64,000 bases of DNA, from positions 372,001-436,000 of the forward strand of contig NZ_MIEQ01000096.1 of NCBI RefSeq assembly GCF_001968815.1. Direction: 5' to 3'. Position 1 is the stretch's first letter, and every line of letters begins with the position of its first letter. Under the pieces are notes generated by a model that saw only the letters and a list, made by a program, of their open reading frames with translations, made no database searches and was not told the DNA's origin. A program made the position numbers and the translations under genes. The DNA is from Motiliproteus sp. MSK22-1 (GTDB lineage: Bacteria > Pseudomonadota > Gammaproteobacteria > Pseudomonadales > Balneatricaceae). Shown here piece by piece: positions 43,518 to 52,151 of this stretch.

Positions 43518-43550
43518 GAGAGGCTAAAGGTATTCTACCGGCCTCTCTTT
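43518..43550 (+). terminator. Intercistronic hairpin between dctP-like and dctQ-like genes
   Basis: GAGAGGC and GCCTCTC pair around an inner GGTA-TTC-TACC stem and are followed by TTT. It lies 24 bases after the binding-protein stop and before the small permease gene. Partial termination here would give excess binding protein, as in the Frc-type operon. Confidence 0.65.
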
Positions 43551-43594
43551 AGAAATGATTTCTGTGTTACCGGTTTTGATAAGGGCATTTGCCT

Positions 43595-44254
43595 ATGAAC
43601 AGTTCAGATCCAAATCCATCAGATAACAACAACCGCAGGTCCGGGCCCGAAACACCGGGTCAGCAAAGGGAACCTGATCAGTTAGAAAATTTAATCACCG
43701 GGCCGGGGGCTAACCGGGCATCAGACAACCACCAGCCTATTACTCAATTGGATCGTTTGATCGTCAAATTGGGGGATATATTGAGTGTGGTATTTCTGGG
43801 CAGTGCCTGCATTATTGTATTCGAAATAGTGGCTCGGTATGTGTTCGACTCTCCGACCATCTGGGTTCATGAAACCACTACGCTGTTATGTGCAATTTGT
43901 TTCTTGTATGCAGGCAGTTATTGCTTAGCCTGCAATAGACATATCCGTATAGGGCTCTTCTATGATGCGGTTTCTGCCAGGGTCCGACGAATCCTCGATA
44001 TCTTTATTGCATTTCTTGGGTTGGTTTACATGCTGGTGCTTAGCTGGGCCGCATTCGGTGTCGCCAATAAAGCGCTTTTTGCTCCTTGGGGAGCGTTCAG
44101 ACCGGAAACCAGCGGCAGTGCCTGGGACCCTGCACTACCGGCCATTGTAAAAACCTTTCTGTTTTGTGTTGTTGTCTTGATGTTAATTCAGTTTTTACTG
44201 CAGCTGATACGGCTTGTTGTAGTCGGTAGTCCGAGAGATGATCATGATGTTTGA
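43595..44254 (+). CDS. TRAP transporter small permease, DctQ type
   Basis: A 219-residue protein with four transmembrane helices, the DctQ topology. Typical features are VFEIVARYVFDSPTIWVHET and the conserved NRHIRIGLFYD loop. It has an unusually long hydrophilic N-terminal tail of about 50 residues, rich in Asn, Pro and Gln (DPNPSDNNNRRSGPETPGQQ), before the first helix. DctQ stabilises the complex of DctM and the binding protein. I use ATG 43595 after AAGGG. The last 17 bases overlap the DctM gene, so the two are coupled. Confidence 0.88.
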   Translation: MNSSDPNPSDNNNRRSGPETPGQQREPDQLENLITGPGANRASDNHQPITQLDRLIVKLGDILSVVFLGSACIIVFEIVARYVFDSPTIWVHETTTLLCAICFLYAGSYCLACNRHIRIGLFYDAVSARVRRILDIFIAFLGLVYMLVLSWAAFGVANKALFAPWGAFRPETSGSAWDPALPAIVKTFLFCVVVLMLIQFLLQLIRLVVVGSPRDDHDV

Positions 44255-45578
44255 GTTATTTGATTTATCAGTCATCGGTATTGAGTGGGGAAGTATTCTG
44301 CTACTCGGTATGATGTTCCTGCTTTTAGCGACAGGTATGCCCCTTGCTTTTGTGACTGGTATAGTGGCGTTGTTTTTTACTCTCTTTTGGCTTGGTCCTC
44401 ATGCCGCACCATTACTGATCAGCCGAATTTACGGGTTTTCTACATCCTATGTGTTTGTCGCAGTGCCGATGTTTGTGCTGATGGCAGCCATTCTGGATCG
44501 GTCTGGAATCGCCAAGGACTTGTTTAACGCCATGCGTTTAATGGGCGGTAAAATGCGTGGCGGTGTTGCCGTACAGACGCTGGTTGTCGCCGTATTCCTG
44601 GCAGCAATGTCCGGTATTATCGGTGGTGAGACGGTGCTGCTGGGATTATTGGCATTACCGCAGATGTTACGTTTGGGTTATGACCGTAATCTGGCTATCG
44701 GTACCGTCTGTGCAGGTGGTGCTTTGGGAACCATGGTCCCACCGTCAATCGTATTGATTATCTATGGTTTGATTGCCAATGTTTCCATCGGCGATCTTTT
44801 TACCGCCTCTTTCCTGCCTGCCATGATATTAGCGGCTTTATACGTGGGTTATGTCCTCATTCGCTGTTATTTCAACCCTGATCTGGCTCCTATTGCTGAT
44901 GAGCAAGAACTCTTGATGACCTCCACTGAGAAATGGAAGGTTATCAGAGGCGTTGCTTTGCCTGTCGCAGTGGCATTCAGTGTGTTGGGGAGTATCTATG
45001 CCGGTATTGCCTCAGTGACCGAGGCTGCCGGGGTGGGTGTGGCGGGGATCGCCGTGTCAACCTGGATTAGAGGAGAGTTACGCTGGGCGTTGCTGCGAGA
45101 CAGTGCCATTCAAACCATGCGGACCTGCGGCATGATTATTTGGATTGGTGTCGGCGCAACCCTGATCGTCGGTGTCTACAACCTTATGGGTGGAATGCGG
45201 TTTGTCGAGAATATGCTACTTAACTTCGGTGACGGTAGTCCTTTAAGTATTCTTCTTCTGATGATGGCAATCCTCTTTATGCTGGGGCTGTTTCTGGATT
45301 GGGTTGGTATTGCACTTCTGACAATGCCGATATTTGTGCCGATTATTATTCAACTGGGTTATGACCCGATCTGGTTTGGCGTAGTGTTCTCATTAAATAT
45401 GCAGATTTCATTCTTAACACCTCCTTTTGGTCCGGCAGCCTTTTACCTGAAAAGTGTTGCGCCTCCTGACATTACTCTGGGGCACATATACCGAGCAGTA
45501 CTGCCCTTTATCGGTTTACAAGCCGTTGCTCTAGCGTTATTAGTCAGCTTTCCAATCCTGGCTCTTTGGTGGCAGTAG
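44238..45578 (+). CDS. TRAP transporter large permease, DctM type
   Basis: A 446-residue membrane protein with about 12 helices. Family stretches include LLATGMPLAFVTGIVALFF, AAMSGIIGGETVLLGLLALP, GTMVPPSIVLIIYG and FLTPPFGPAAFYLKSVAPP. It is the ion-coupled translocation subunit. It is the last gene of the gntK - dctPQM-like operon. The substrate is inferred from context as gluconate or another sugar acid. No evident terminator follows within the 138-base gap to the leftward permease gene. Confidence 0.92.
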   Translation: MIMMFELFDLSVIGIEWGSILLLGMMFLLLATGMPLAFVTGIVALFFTLFWLGPHAAPLLISRIYGFSTSYVFVAVPMFVLMAAILDRSGIAKDLFNAMRLMGGKMRGGVAVQTLVVAVFLAAMSGIIGGETVLLGLLALPQMLRLGYDRNLAIGTVCAGGALGTMVPPSIVLIIYGLIANVSIGDLFTASFLPAMILAALYVGYVLIRCYFNPDLAPIADEQELLMTSTEKWKVIRGVALPVAVAFSVLGSIYAGIASVTEAAGVGVAGIAVSTWIRGELRWALLRDSAIQTMRTCGMIIWIGVGATLIVGVYNLMGGMRFVENMLLNFGDGSPLSILLLMMAILFMLGLFLDWVGIALLTMPIFVPIIIQLGYDPIWFGVVFSLNMQISFLTPPFGPAAFYLKSVAPPDITLGHIYRAVLPFIGLQAVALALLVSFPILALWWQ

Positions 45579-45716
45579 GTTGCCGTAGGGCTTTAACGGG
45601 TTGAGTTGCAAAGTATTATCGGCCACGGGAACAAGATCTCCGCTCAGGCTGGCTCAGTAGCATGACAAAATTCTCCAGCGGCGGTGGAACAGCGTTTACC
45701 GTCGTTGCTGTGGAAT

Positions 45717-46763
45717 TTACTGAGTTCGCCTGATCCGGATGCGACTGATCCAGATAAATGCGATTCCGCCCATCAGCCCGGTGACGATACCAATAGGCAA
45801 GTCTTCTGGTGCCATGATTTTGCGTGCGACCACATCGACCCAGACCAGAAAAATTGCACCCGTTAACGCTGAGAGTGGCAGCAGGTAGCGATTATCGCCT
45901 CCGACTAACAGACGCAGAACATGAGGAATCATTAGGCCGACAAAGCCGATGGTACCGGAAAATGCCACCATCACCCCGGTTAAAAGTGCGCAGACAACGA
46001 ACAGAGAAAGGCGTAGCCGAGTCGTGTTGATGCCCAGAGTCAGGGCCGTTTCTTCTCCTGACATCAAGGCGTTGATCTGTCGTCCCTGAAGTAGCAGAAA
46101 AGCCAGACCTGACGCCAGGGTAAGGGCTGGGTACCAGAGTTGGTCCCACTGGGCGAGCCCGAGACCTCCCAGCATCCAGAAGATTACAGAATGGGCGGCT
46201 CGATGGTCCCCCAGAAAAATAAGCAGATTGGCCAGCGCCATACACACGAAGGAAACCGCGACACCGCTGATTACCAGGCGGTCAGGTAAAATATAACCTC
46301 GTTCTCTTGAAATCCCCAGAACCAGGCCGGTGGCGAGCAAAGCGCCGACAAAAGCGAACAGGGGCAGCGTCGCCAGACCGAATATCAGGCCCACATGCAT
46401 CATGGCAACCACCGCTCCCAGCGCAGCACCGGAAGAAACTCCCAGCAGATGTGGATCAGCCAGCGGATTGCGGGTAGCAGCCTGGAGTACGGTGCCGACA
46501 GTGGCCAGCGCAGCGCCTACCAATGCTCCCAGTAATACTCGAGGGAAACGAATTTCCCAAACGATATTATCCCGACCAGCACTCCATGCCACCTCGACCG
46601 TATCGGGCAGAATATGGTTAAGCGCGACTCCCCAGACCGTGTTTACCGGAATGGCGACGGAGCCAAAACCTATAGCTGTGGTGATGCTGATCACCAGGAC
46701 GATAAGCGCCAGGGCAATCAGCAGGGGAAGAGAACGAGGGGAGCTCGCTAGACAGACGGACAT
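45717..46763 (-). CDS. FecCD-family ABC permease, BtuC-like
   Basis: A 348-residue inner-membrane protein with about ten helices. It has the FecCD-family stretches FPRVLLGALVGAALATVGTVLQ, NPLADPHLLGVSSGAALGAV and GFVGLMIPHVLRLLVG. With the binding protein and ATPase upstream and a cobalamin riboswitch leading the operon, it should import vitamin B12 or a cobinamide. ATG 46763 has only a weak AGAG; an in-frame TTG at 46769 is a possible start, closer to it. It is third in the order ATPase - binding protein - permease. Confidence 0.88.
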   Translation of the reverse strand: MSVCLASSPRSLPLLIALALIVLVISITTAIGFGSVAIPVNTVWGVALNHILPDTVEVAWSAGRDNIVWEIRFPRVLLGALVGAALATVGTVLQAATRNPLADPHLLGVSSGAALGAVVAMMHVGLIFGLATLPLFAFVGALLATGLVLGISRERGYILPDRLVISGVAVSFVCMALANLLIFLGDHRAAHSVIFWMLGGLGLAQWDQLWYPALTLASGLAFLLLQGRQINALMSGEETALTLGINTTRLRLSLFVVCALLTGVMVAFSGTIGFVGLMIPHVLRLLVGGDNRYLLPLSALTGAIFLVWVDVVARKIMAPEDLPIGIVTGLMGGIAFIWISRIRIRRTQ

Positions 46764-46789
46764 GGGCAATTAACTCTGAATGGACGTGA

Positions 46790-47749
46790 TCATAAGTTCC
46801 CAGGGTAGAAGCTACTGGCAAGCTTTTGGACTGCTTTCAAATTACGTGGACCGGGAGTGGCTTCATCGTATTCGAGGACAACAAAACGGTTGTGCTTTAT
46901 AGCGCTGATATCCTTGAACGCGGGATTATTCATCATAAAATCCCGTTTCTGCTCAGCTGTCACTTCGCCGTAGTTAACGATGACGATGATTTCGGGATTA
47001 CGCTCGACCACGGCTTCCCAGCCGACTCTTGTCCAGCTTCCGTTTACATCATCCATGATATTGGATCCACCCGCGGCTTCAATCATAGCGCTAAGCATGG
47101 CGTATTTAGCCGCAGTGAAGGGGCGGTCCTCGCCGCTGTCGTAGACGAACACCCGTTGGGGATTCTGTCTGGCTGTTTTCGCTGTGATTTGGGCCAGTCC
47201 CACCTGATAGCTATCGATCAGGGCTTCAGCGCGTTCCTCGACGCCGAAGATTTTGCCCAGATTGCGCAAGTCGTTGTACAGGTCATCCATGGAAATCTTG
47301 GGTTTGTCCATGATGTGGATGCAGGACTCGGTAAGTTCATAAACCTGAATGCCAAATGGGTCCAGAGACTGGGGTGTTACCTCGCCCCCAACCCTCATGC
47401 CGTAGTTCCAGCCGGCGAAATAGAAATCGGCGTCTGCTCCCAATAGCACTTCCTTGCTGGGATATTTGGCGGACAACTGCTTGAGGTCACCGAGTCCTTC
47501 ACGCAGTTCAGGAGTAATCTTGTTCCAGCCGGTTATGCCGGTAAAGCCTGCCATATGATCCTGTAATCCCAGGGCCAGCATCATTTCAGTCAGGTTTACG
47601 TCGTTACTAACGGCACGCTGAGGAGCTGAGTTAAAAGTGACTTCGCGATCACAGCTCTTGACGGTGACTGGAAACGCCAGTGCGTTCTGGGTTCCGAGTG
47701 TGAGGCTGGCGCCGAGTGTGACGGCGGTCAGGAGTTTCAGCAGTTTCAT
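46790..47749 (-). CDS. Periplasmic corrinoid-binding protein, BtuF-like
   Basis: A 319-residue class III periplasmic binding protein (TroA/BtuF fold). The signal peptide (about 1-25, MKLLKLLTAVTLGASLTLG start) is followed by VKSCDREVTFNSAPQRAVS and LGADADFYFAGWNYG. The two lobes are linked by a long helix rather than hinge strands. Family relatives bind cobalamin, haem or siderophores; the riboswitch upstream makes cobalamin the likely ligand. It begins only one base after the ATPase stop region (47750) and is followed by the permease. Confidence 0.85.
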   Translation of the reverse strand: MKLLKLLTAVTLGASLTLGTQNALAFPVTVKSCDREVTFNSAPQRAVSNDVNLTEMMLALGLQDHMAGFTGITGWNKITPELREGLGDLKQLSAKYPSKEVLLGADADFYFAGWNYGMRVGGEVTPQSLDPFGIQVYELTESCIHIMDKPKISMDDLYNDLRNLGKIFGVEERAEALIDSYQVGLAQITAKTARQNPQRVFVYDSGEDRPFTAAKYAMLSAMIEAAGGSNIMDDVNGSWTRVGWEAVVERNPEIIVIVNYGEVTAEQKRDFMMNNPAFKDISAIKHNRFVVLEYDEATPGPRNLKAVQKLASSFYPGNL

Positions 47750-47750
47750 T

Positions 47751-48548
47751 TTATTTTCCTTTAAGGGCGGTTGTAGGCTTGGGTATGTGGAATGACAGGC
47801 GGGGTTTGTTGCTTTCCGGGTGCTTGTCGACGTGTGTCTGCACCTGAAATACTTCAGCCAGTGGCTGAGGTCTGAGTACTTCCTCAGCGGTCCCCTGTGC
47901 TTGGATACGGCCCTGATTCATCAGGTAGATCCGATCGCAGTAATGAGCGGCTATGTTCAGATCGTGAATGGTGGCGATCACGGTAATGTCGAGCTGCTGA
48001 ATCAGATTCAGCAGCTCGAGCTGGTGTCGGATATCCAGGTGGTTGGTCGGTTCGTCGAGGATCAGCACACTGGGGCTTTGTACCAGTGCCCGGGCCAGTA
48101 GCACTCGCTGTTTTTCACCACCGGACAGGGCAGCGAAGGGACGTCTGGCCAGCTCCCTGAGTGAAAGACGGTCAAGAACGTCTTCTACGATTTTGCGGTC
48201 CTGTCGGCTATCGCGTTCGAACAGGCGCTTATGAGGAGTGCGGCCCATATCCAGAACCTGGCGCACATCCAGATTGAAATCGGTAGAAGATTCCTGGAGC
48301 ACAACCGCGATGGACTGAGCGCTTTCGCGGATATTCATCTTCCACAGGTCCCGGCCTTGCAAAGTGACGATACCGCTATGGGGACGATTCACCCTGTAAA
48401 TACAGCGCAGCAGGCTGGATTTACCCGAGCCGTTGGGACCGACGATACCGGTAAAGCTACCAGGTTCAGCCGTCAGGCAGATATCTTCGAGCAGTTTTTT
48501 GCGGCCTTGTGGTGCCCAGTTCAATCGATCAACGACGATTCGCCCCAT
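47751..48548 (-). CDS. ABC transporter ATP-binding protein, BtuD-like
   Basis: A 265-residue ATPase of the iron/B12 (FepC/BtuD) type. Walker A GPNGSGKS is at 37-44, the signature LSGGEKQR at 141-148 and Walker B ILDEP (Asp165-Glu166), followed by ATIHDLNIAAHYCDR with the switch histidine. I start it at ATG 48548; the frame extends 35 codons upstream into the riboswitch leader, but that stretch is regulatory RNA. AGGAT lies about 11 bases before the start. It is first in the B12 uptake operon. Confidence 0.9.
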   Translation of the reverse strand: MGRIVVDRLNWAPQGRKKLLEDICLTAEPGSFTGIVGPNGSGKSSLLRCIYRVNRPHSGIVTLQGRDLWKMNIRESAQSIAVVLQESSTDFNLDVRQVLDMGRTPHKRLFERDSRQDRKIVEDVLDRLSLRELARRPFAALSGGEKQRVLLARALVQSPSVLILDEPTNHLDIRHQLELLNLIQQLDITVIATIHDLNIAAHYCDRIYLMNQGRIQAQGTAEEVLRPQPLAEVFQVQTHVDKHPESNKPRLSFHIPKPTTALKGK

Positions 48549-48699
48549 TGGGTTATTATCCTGGTGGGACGGTATGGCTAGAGGGAGAAAGGTGGCGGAG
48601 CAGGGGGAGATAACCACTGCTATGAAAAGAAAAGTTCTCGGAGTCAGCCACAAATACCCGCCCCCGGGGACACCCCGTCCGGTTGCAATGATTTTTGTA

Positions 48700-48850
48700 G
48701 CGGCAGGTTTCCTGGCTTACACCTCTAGCGCCTTTCCCAGCCTTCCCGGTTTCCCAGTGGCGATGAATGAGAGTGGCATCGGTGCTTACAGTTGCGGGGG
48801 CAGCCAAGGTTTAGACATCCGATAAATATCGCACCCTGTTCCCTCTTAGT
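48700..48850 (-). ncRNA. Cobalamin riboswitch
   Basis: Read on the minus strand, the conserved landmarks come in order: AAGAGGGAACAGGGTG, then GGCTGCCCCCGCAACTGTAA, GCCACTGGG, a GGGAAGGC stretch and finally the B12 box AAGCCAGGAAACCTGCC. These are the core elements of the adenosylcobalamin-class riboswitch. About 150 bases separate it from the ATPase start, containing GGGGTGTCCCC and other pairing options for an expression platform. Ligand binding should lower expression of the BtuDFC-like genes. Confidence 0.93.
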
Positions 48851-49064
48851 CGCCGGACAATGAGTTACGGCGAACCATCTACAGCCGGCGATGCTACGGG
48901 AAAGAAGTGATGGATGTCAACTATCCCAATCACGCATCTATTTCGGCATCCGGGACTCCAGATCCCCTCATTTGATTCCATTTCAGCCAGTAGCGCTTGA
49001 TCGCGGGTTTCTTTGCTTTTACTGTTTATCGACCAATAAAGTAAATAGAGCAAGGAAGAACCTT

Positions 49065-51059
49065 TTGATCGTGCTAAGGGCCCTAAAGAAAATTTACCAA
49101 TTGTTCGTTAGATTTGCTGTTGGGCTGGTTTTTGGATTTGCTTTTACCGGCGGTGGCTTACTGATCTTATCTGAAACGGCTTGGCCTATGTTGGTTGATT
49201 GGCACAGTATGCAAAAATGGCAGCCGACCAATGCATTCCTGTTAAACGTATCGGGAGGATCCAATTACATCAAGGCACGTTATCAATACCAGTTTAACGG
49301 GCGATCTTATTCCGGAAACCGCGTTTATGTTGCAGAAGTTAATGACAATATCGGGTCTTACCACAAATATCTGTTTGCACGATTGAAAAAAGAAGAGGGC
49401 TCGAATGAGCCGATTATCGTTTGGGTTGATCCTCAGAATCCAGAACAATCGGTTATTGACCGGAATATGCGCTGGGGATTGTTTACTCTTGAATCTGTTT
49501 TTTGCTCCATCTTTATTGTGATCGGACTGCTGATTGCCTACGCCAGTATTCGTTCGGAAGGTAAAAAGACATATCCTGGACCCCCGTCCCTATCTGAGTT
49601 GCGTAAAGAGTGGGAGCAGAAACTGGATGATCCTCATTTTGGTGATAGTTTCATTGCATATAAGAACCGTCGATTGTGTGATTTTGAAGAATCTTCATAT
49701 TTAGCGACTGAAAATGATAAAAAGCCTGCAACAAAGATAGAACCGCTCAAAACTAACTGGCGTGACCGCTATGGCTGGAAAACCTCCAGTATTCGATCAA
49801 CCAGTGCGTCTCGTACATTATTGATTTGGTTAGTCGGCCTTTTTTGGATAGGAATAACGTCACCGGCGTTAATTGTGATACCTGATGAACTGGGTAAAGA
49901 GAATTATGCGGTGTTACTGGTATTGCTGTTTCCATTGGTGGGGCTGTTTATTTTGTATAAAGCAGTTGTAAAAACACTTGAATATCAACGTTTTGGTAAT
50001 GTTGTTTTCAAAATGGATCCATACCCCGGCGCTATCGGTGGCCATATAGGGGGAACTGTCCATGTTTCCCAGTTGAGCCATGGAGTTGCTACGGATCAAG
50101 CAGCGAGCTTAGCGGTACGGCTTGAATGCGTTTATTCATATGTGCCAAAAACCGGCAAGAATCGATCGAGACAGGAAACCATAACATGGTGTGAGGAGGG
50201 CGCCCCTAAAATAGAGCCACTGAGTAGCGGAGTCAATTTGATATTTCGGTTTGATGTACCGGATAACTTACCTGAGTCGGATATAAAGCAATCCGGCTCC
50301 TACCACTTTTGGCGGCTAACCATTAAGAGTGATATTCAAGGTGCCGATCTTGATCGAGAATTTAATATCCCCGCTTTTCACTCTAGAGAGGCTTCTCGTA
50401 CAGTCAAGTACGATATAAGTGCTCAAGGGGTTATACGCAAACAACAGGAACTGGAAGTCATAAAAGACTCCATTTCCCAGGGGGATTTTGACGTTCCCGG
50501 TTTATCCCGTGCGATGCGCTTTCGTATAGAAGGTGACGGTATTTACCTGTTTTTTCCGATGCTGCGTAACAGACTGCTATCTCTAATTTTAGCTATCTTT
50601 TCCGGTGGCTTTGGGTTGGCTGGTTATTCCATTCTGGGCTCTGCATTTACAGGAGGCTGGATTGGGATTCTGTTAGGTTTATTTAGTGTTCCCTTTGTGC
50701 TGATAGCGGTGATTGCCATTATAGGATTTGTGTTTCTGACTTTTAATTCTTTACGGGTGGATATAACGCCAGATCAGATATCAGTATTACGCCGTCTGTT
50801 ATTTTTTCCAGTGTACTGGCGACAGTTACCGGTTTCTGATATTTCACATTTAGAGCTTAAATGTTCAGGCTCCACCAGTGGTCAAGGGAAAAAAACAGAA
50901 CATTTCAGGATTCTGATTCATGACAATCTGGGTAACAAAATGGCAATTGCGGAGGATATTGACGGTAGAGAAGTAGCAACACATTTTTGCCAATACCTTA
51001 GGTGCCGACTTAACCTGAAACCTGATAACAAAAGCAATGACACAGACGTTCCTTGCTAA
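49065..51059 (+). CDS. DUF3592-type membrane protein
   Basis: A 664-residue protein with several hydrophobic segments. A first helix near 15-40 is followed by a soluble DUF3592-like stretch with YIKARYQYQFNGRSYSGNRV and VWVDPQNPEQSVIDR, then a helix, a long charged loop, two helices, a large soluble region, and two more helices before the C-terminal domain. The function of DUF3592 is unknown; such proteins are common in marine gammaproteobacteria. I choose TTG 49065, with AGGAAG six bases upstream. An in-frame ATG at 48891 would add 58 residues unlike the family, and a GTG at 49071 is another option. Confidence 0.75.
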   Translation: MIVLRALKKIYQLFVRFAVGLVFGFAFTGGGLLILSETAWPMLVDWHSMQKWQPTNAFLLNVSGGSNYIKARYQYQFNGRSYSGNRVYVAEVNDNIGSYHKYLFARLKKEEGSNEPIIVWVDPQNPEQSVIDRNMRWGLFTLESVFCSIFIVIGLLIAYASIRSEGKKTYPGPPSLSELRKEWEQKLDDPHFGDSFIAYKNRRLCDFEESSYLATENDKKPATKIEPLKTNWRDRYGWKTSSIRSTSASRTLLIWLVGLFWIGITSPALIVIPDELGKENYAVLLVLLFPLVGLFILYKAVVKTLEYQRFGNVVFKMDPYPGAIGGHIGGTVHVSQLSHGVATDQAASLAVRLECVYSYVPKTGKNRSRQETITWCEEGAPKIEPLSSGVNLIFRFDVPDNLPESDIKQSGSYHFWRLTIKSDIQGADLDREFNIPAFHSREASRTVKYDISAQGVIRKQQELEVIKDSISQGDFDVPGLSRAMRFRIEGDGIYLFFPMLRNRLLSLILAIFSGGFGLAGYSILGSAFTGGWIGILLGLFSVPFVLIAVIAIIGFVFLTFNSLRVDITPDQISVLRRLLFFPVYWRQLPVSDISHLELKCSGSTSGQGKKTEHFRILIHDNLGNKMAIAEDIDGREVATHFCQYLRCRLNLKPDNKSNDTDVPC

Positions 51060-51099
51060 ATGTTATAGCTCGGATATTTTGTACATCCGATATCTATGT

Positions 51100-51150
51100 T
51101 CAGGCTAGTTTCTGGGTCGCTCGTGCAATTGATTGAGAGTAGAGTGATTG
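51100..51150 (-). pseudogene. Remnant matching the 3' end of a LysR gene
   Basis: The minus strand here reads SIARATQKLA then TGA, comparable with LSRATLKAA at the end of the LysR gene at 58801. The similarity continues past the stop codon: TACATCCG-A-TATCTATGTTCAGGC here against TACATCCG-T-TATCTATGTTCAGGC at 58788-58806. The rest of the gene is not recognisable. It may be the scar of a duplicated or recombined LysR gene. Confidence 0.5.
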
Positions 51151-51500
51151 AGTGATAATTTGGATAAGATTATGGGTATCCGTTTCGAAATCGACAGCCA
51201 GAATGCACAACAGTTTTAATTTAAACACATAACAATCAGATCAAGGTTCGCCCACTTTGTGGGATGGGAGCTCCGTAAGCTTCGCTTTATCTGGATCGTT
51301 GAGGCTGTCGGAAAAGTCCCCAAGTCTTTGGCGAATGAGGCTCTGTCTCGCTAAACTCGACGAAAAGAATTTAGCCGCTGAGGGAGAACGGGATAAAACC
51401 GCTTCTCTCTGCCCCCTGATATTCTCTGAACAGATATTCGTTGACAATCAGTTTTCCATGTATAACGATGCTTGAATGAAAGTGAATCTTGAGCAGCACA

Positions 51501-51551
51501 AAGCACGAATTATCATCATTCCATAGGAATGGTGGGATTTTTGATGTGCTT
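51501..51551 (+). ncRNA. Structured leader or small RNA upstream of the P-loop kinase gene
   Basis: AAGCAC (51501-51506) pairs with GTGCTT (51546-51551), CATCA with TGATG inside it, and ATTCC-ATA-GGAAT forms the tip. Together with the terminator immediately downstream this resembles a small transcript or an attenuator leader. The class is not recognised, and no coding sequence is seen. Confidence 0.4.
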
Positions 51552-51562
51552 GTTACTTATCG

Positions 51563-51587
51563 AACCCACCCCATAGAGGTGGGTTTT
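51563..51587 (+). terminator. Intrinsic terminator before the P-loop kinase gene
   Basis: AACCCACC-CCATAGA-GGTGGGTT followed by TT and C: an 8-bp stem, 7-base loop and short U-run. It lies 43 bases upstream of the start codon at 51630, so it would end a short upstream transcript or act as an attenuator for the gene. Confidence 0.7.
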
Positions 51588-51629
51588 CTGTTTCTGCCTC
51601 ATGGGAATAATCGATTTTAAGGAGGCAGT

Positions 51630-52145
51630 ATGAACAAAATAGCAGTTTTTGGTAAGCCGGGAAGCGGAAAGTCTACTTTAAGTAAAGCGCTAGCGTCAGC
51701 GACTGGCATACAGCTACATCAACTGGATTCGATAGTGTACAAGAAGAACGGAGAACTAGTGGATCGCAAGTCATTTGATGAAGCGCATGAAAACATCCTC
51801 TCGTCTGAACGTTGGATAATTGACGGGTTTGGTCCAGTAGGTTCATTTAATCAGCGCCTGAAAGCTGCTGATACGTTGGTTTACATTGATCTACCATATT
51901 TAACGAGCTACTGGTTTGTGACCAAGCGGCTGCTAAAAGGGCTTGTTGTAAAACCTGAAGGTTGGCCTGACGGCAGCTCCGTACTGAAAGGAACTTTAGA
52001 AAGTTATAAAGTATTGAGGTTGTGCCCAAAATTTTGGAACGATGACTTTATGTCCAGGCTAAGAGAAAAATCGAATAGTAAAGCCGTGTTCGTAATTCGA
52101 AGCGTCTCGGAGTTGAATGATTTTGTTCATCAACATGCACAATAG
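51630..52145 (+). CDS. P-loop kinase, adenylate-kinase-like (FlaR/topology-modulation type)
   Basis: A 171-residue cytoplasmic NTPase. The Walker A GKPGSGKST (8-16) is followed by HQLDSIVYKKNG, WIIDGF and VYIDLPYLTSYWFVTKRLL, as in the family annotated variously as FlaR or DNA-topology-modulation proteins, which are adenylate-kinase relatives lacking the lid. The substrate is uncertain; a nucleotide or small-molecule kinase is likely. ATG 51630 has AAGGAGG at ideal distance. It converges with the Crp-type gene, with an inverted repeat between. Proteins of this kind occur often among accessory and integron-borne genes. Confidence 0.8.
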   Translation: MNKIAVFGKPGSGKSTLSKALASATGIQLHQLDSIVYKKNGELVDRKSFDEAHENILSSERWIIDGFGPVGSFNQRLKAADTLVYIDLPYLTSYWFVTKRLLKGLVVKPEGWPDGSSVLKGTLESYKVLRLCPKFWNDDFMSRLREKSNSKAVFVIRSVSELNDFVHQHAQ

Positions 52146-52151
52146 ACGCAT

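Larger units (their letters stand above)
51060..51629. other. Accessory-type intergenic region
   Basis: A 570-base stretch with a LysR-like 3' end remnant at its left, an open but unrecognised stretch on both strands at 51241-51475, and a structured element with a terminator just before the P-loop kinase gene; each is annotated or discussed separately. CCCAC-AAA-GTGGG (about 51251-51262) is a small hairpin within the unrecognised stretch. Confidence 0.45.

Noticed and set aside
46826-47446. A 206-codon plus-strand frame
   Set aside because: It is antisense to the BtuF-like gene, has no ribosome-binding site and no recognisable protein.
48433-48825. Open frames on both strands across the region upstream of the B12 transport genes
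   Set aside because: They coincide with the cobalamin riboswitch and its linker; the landmarks of the RNA explain the sequence better than coding.
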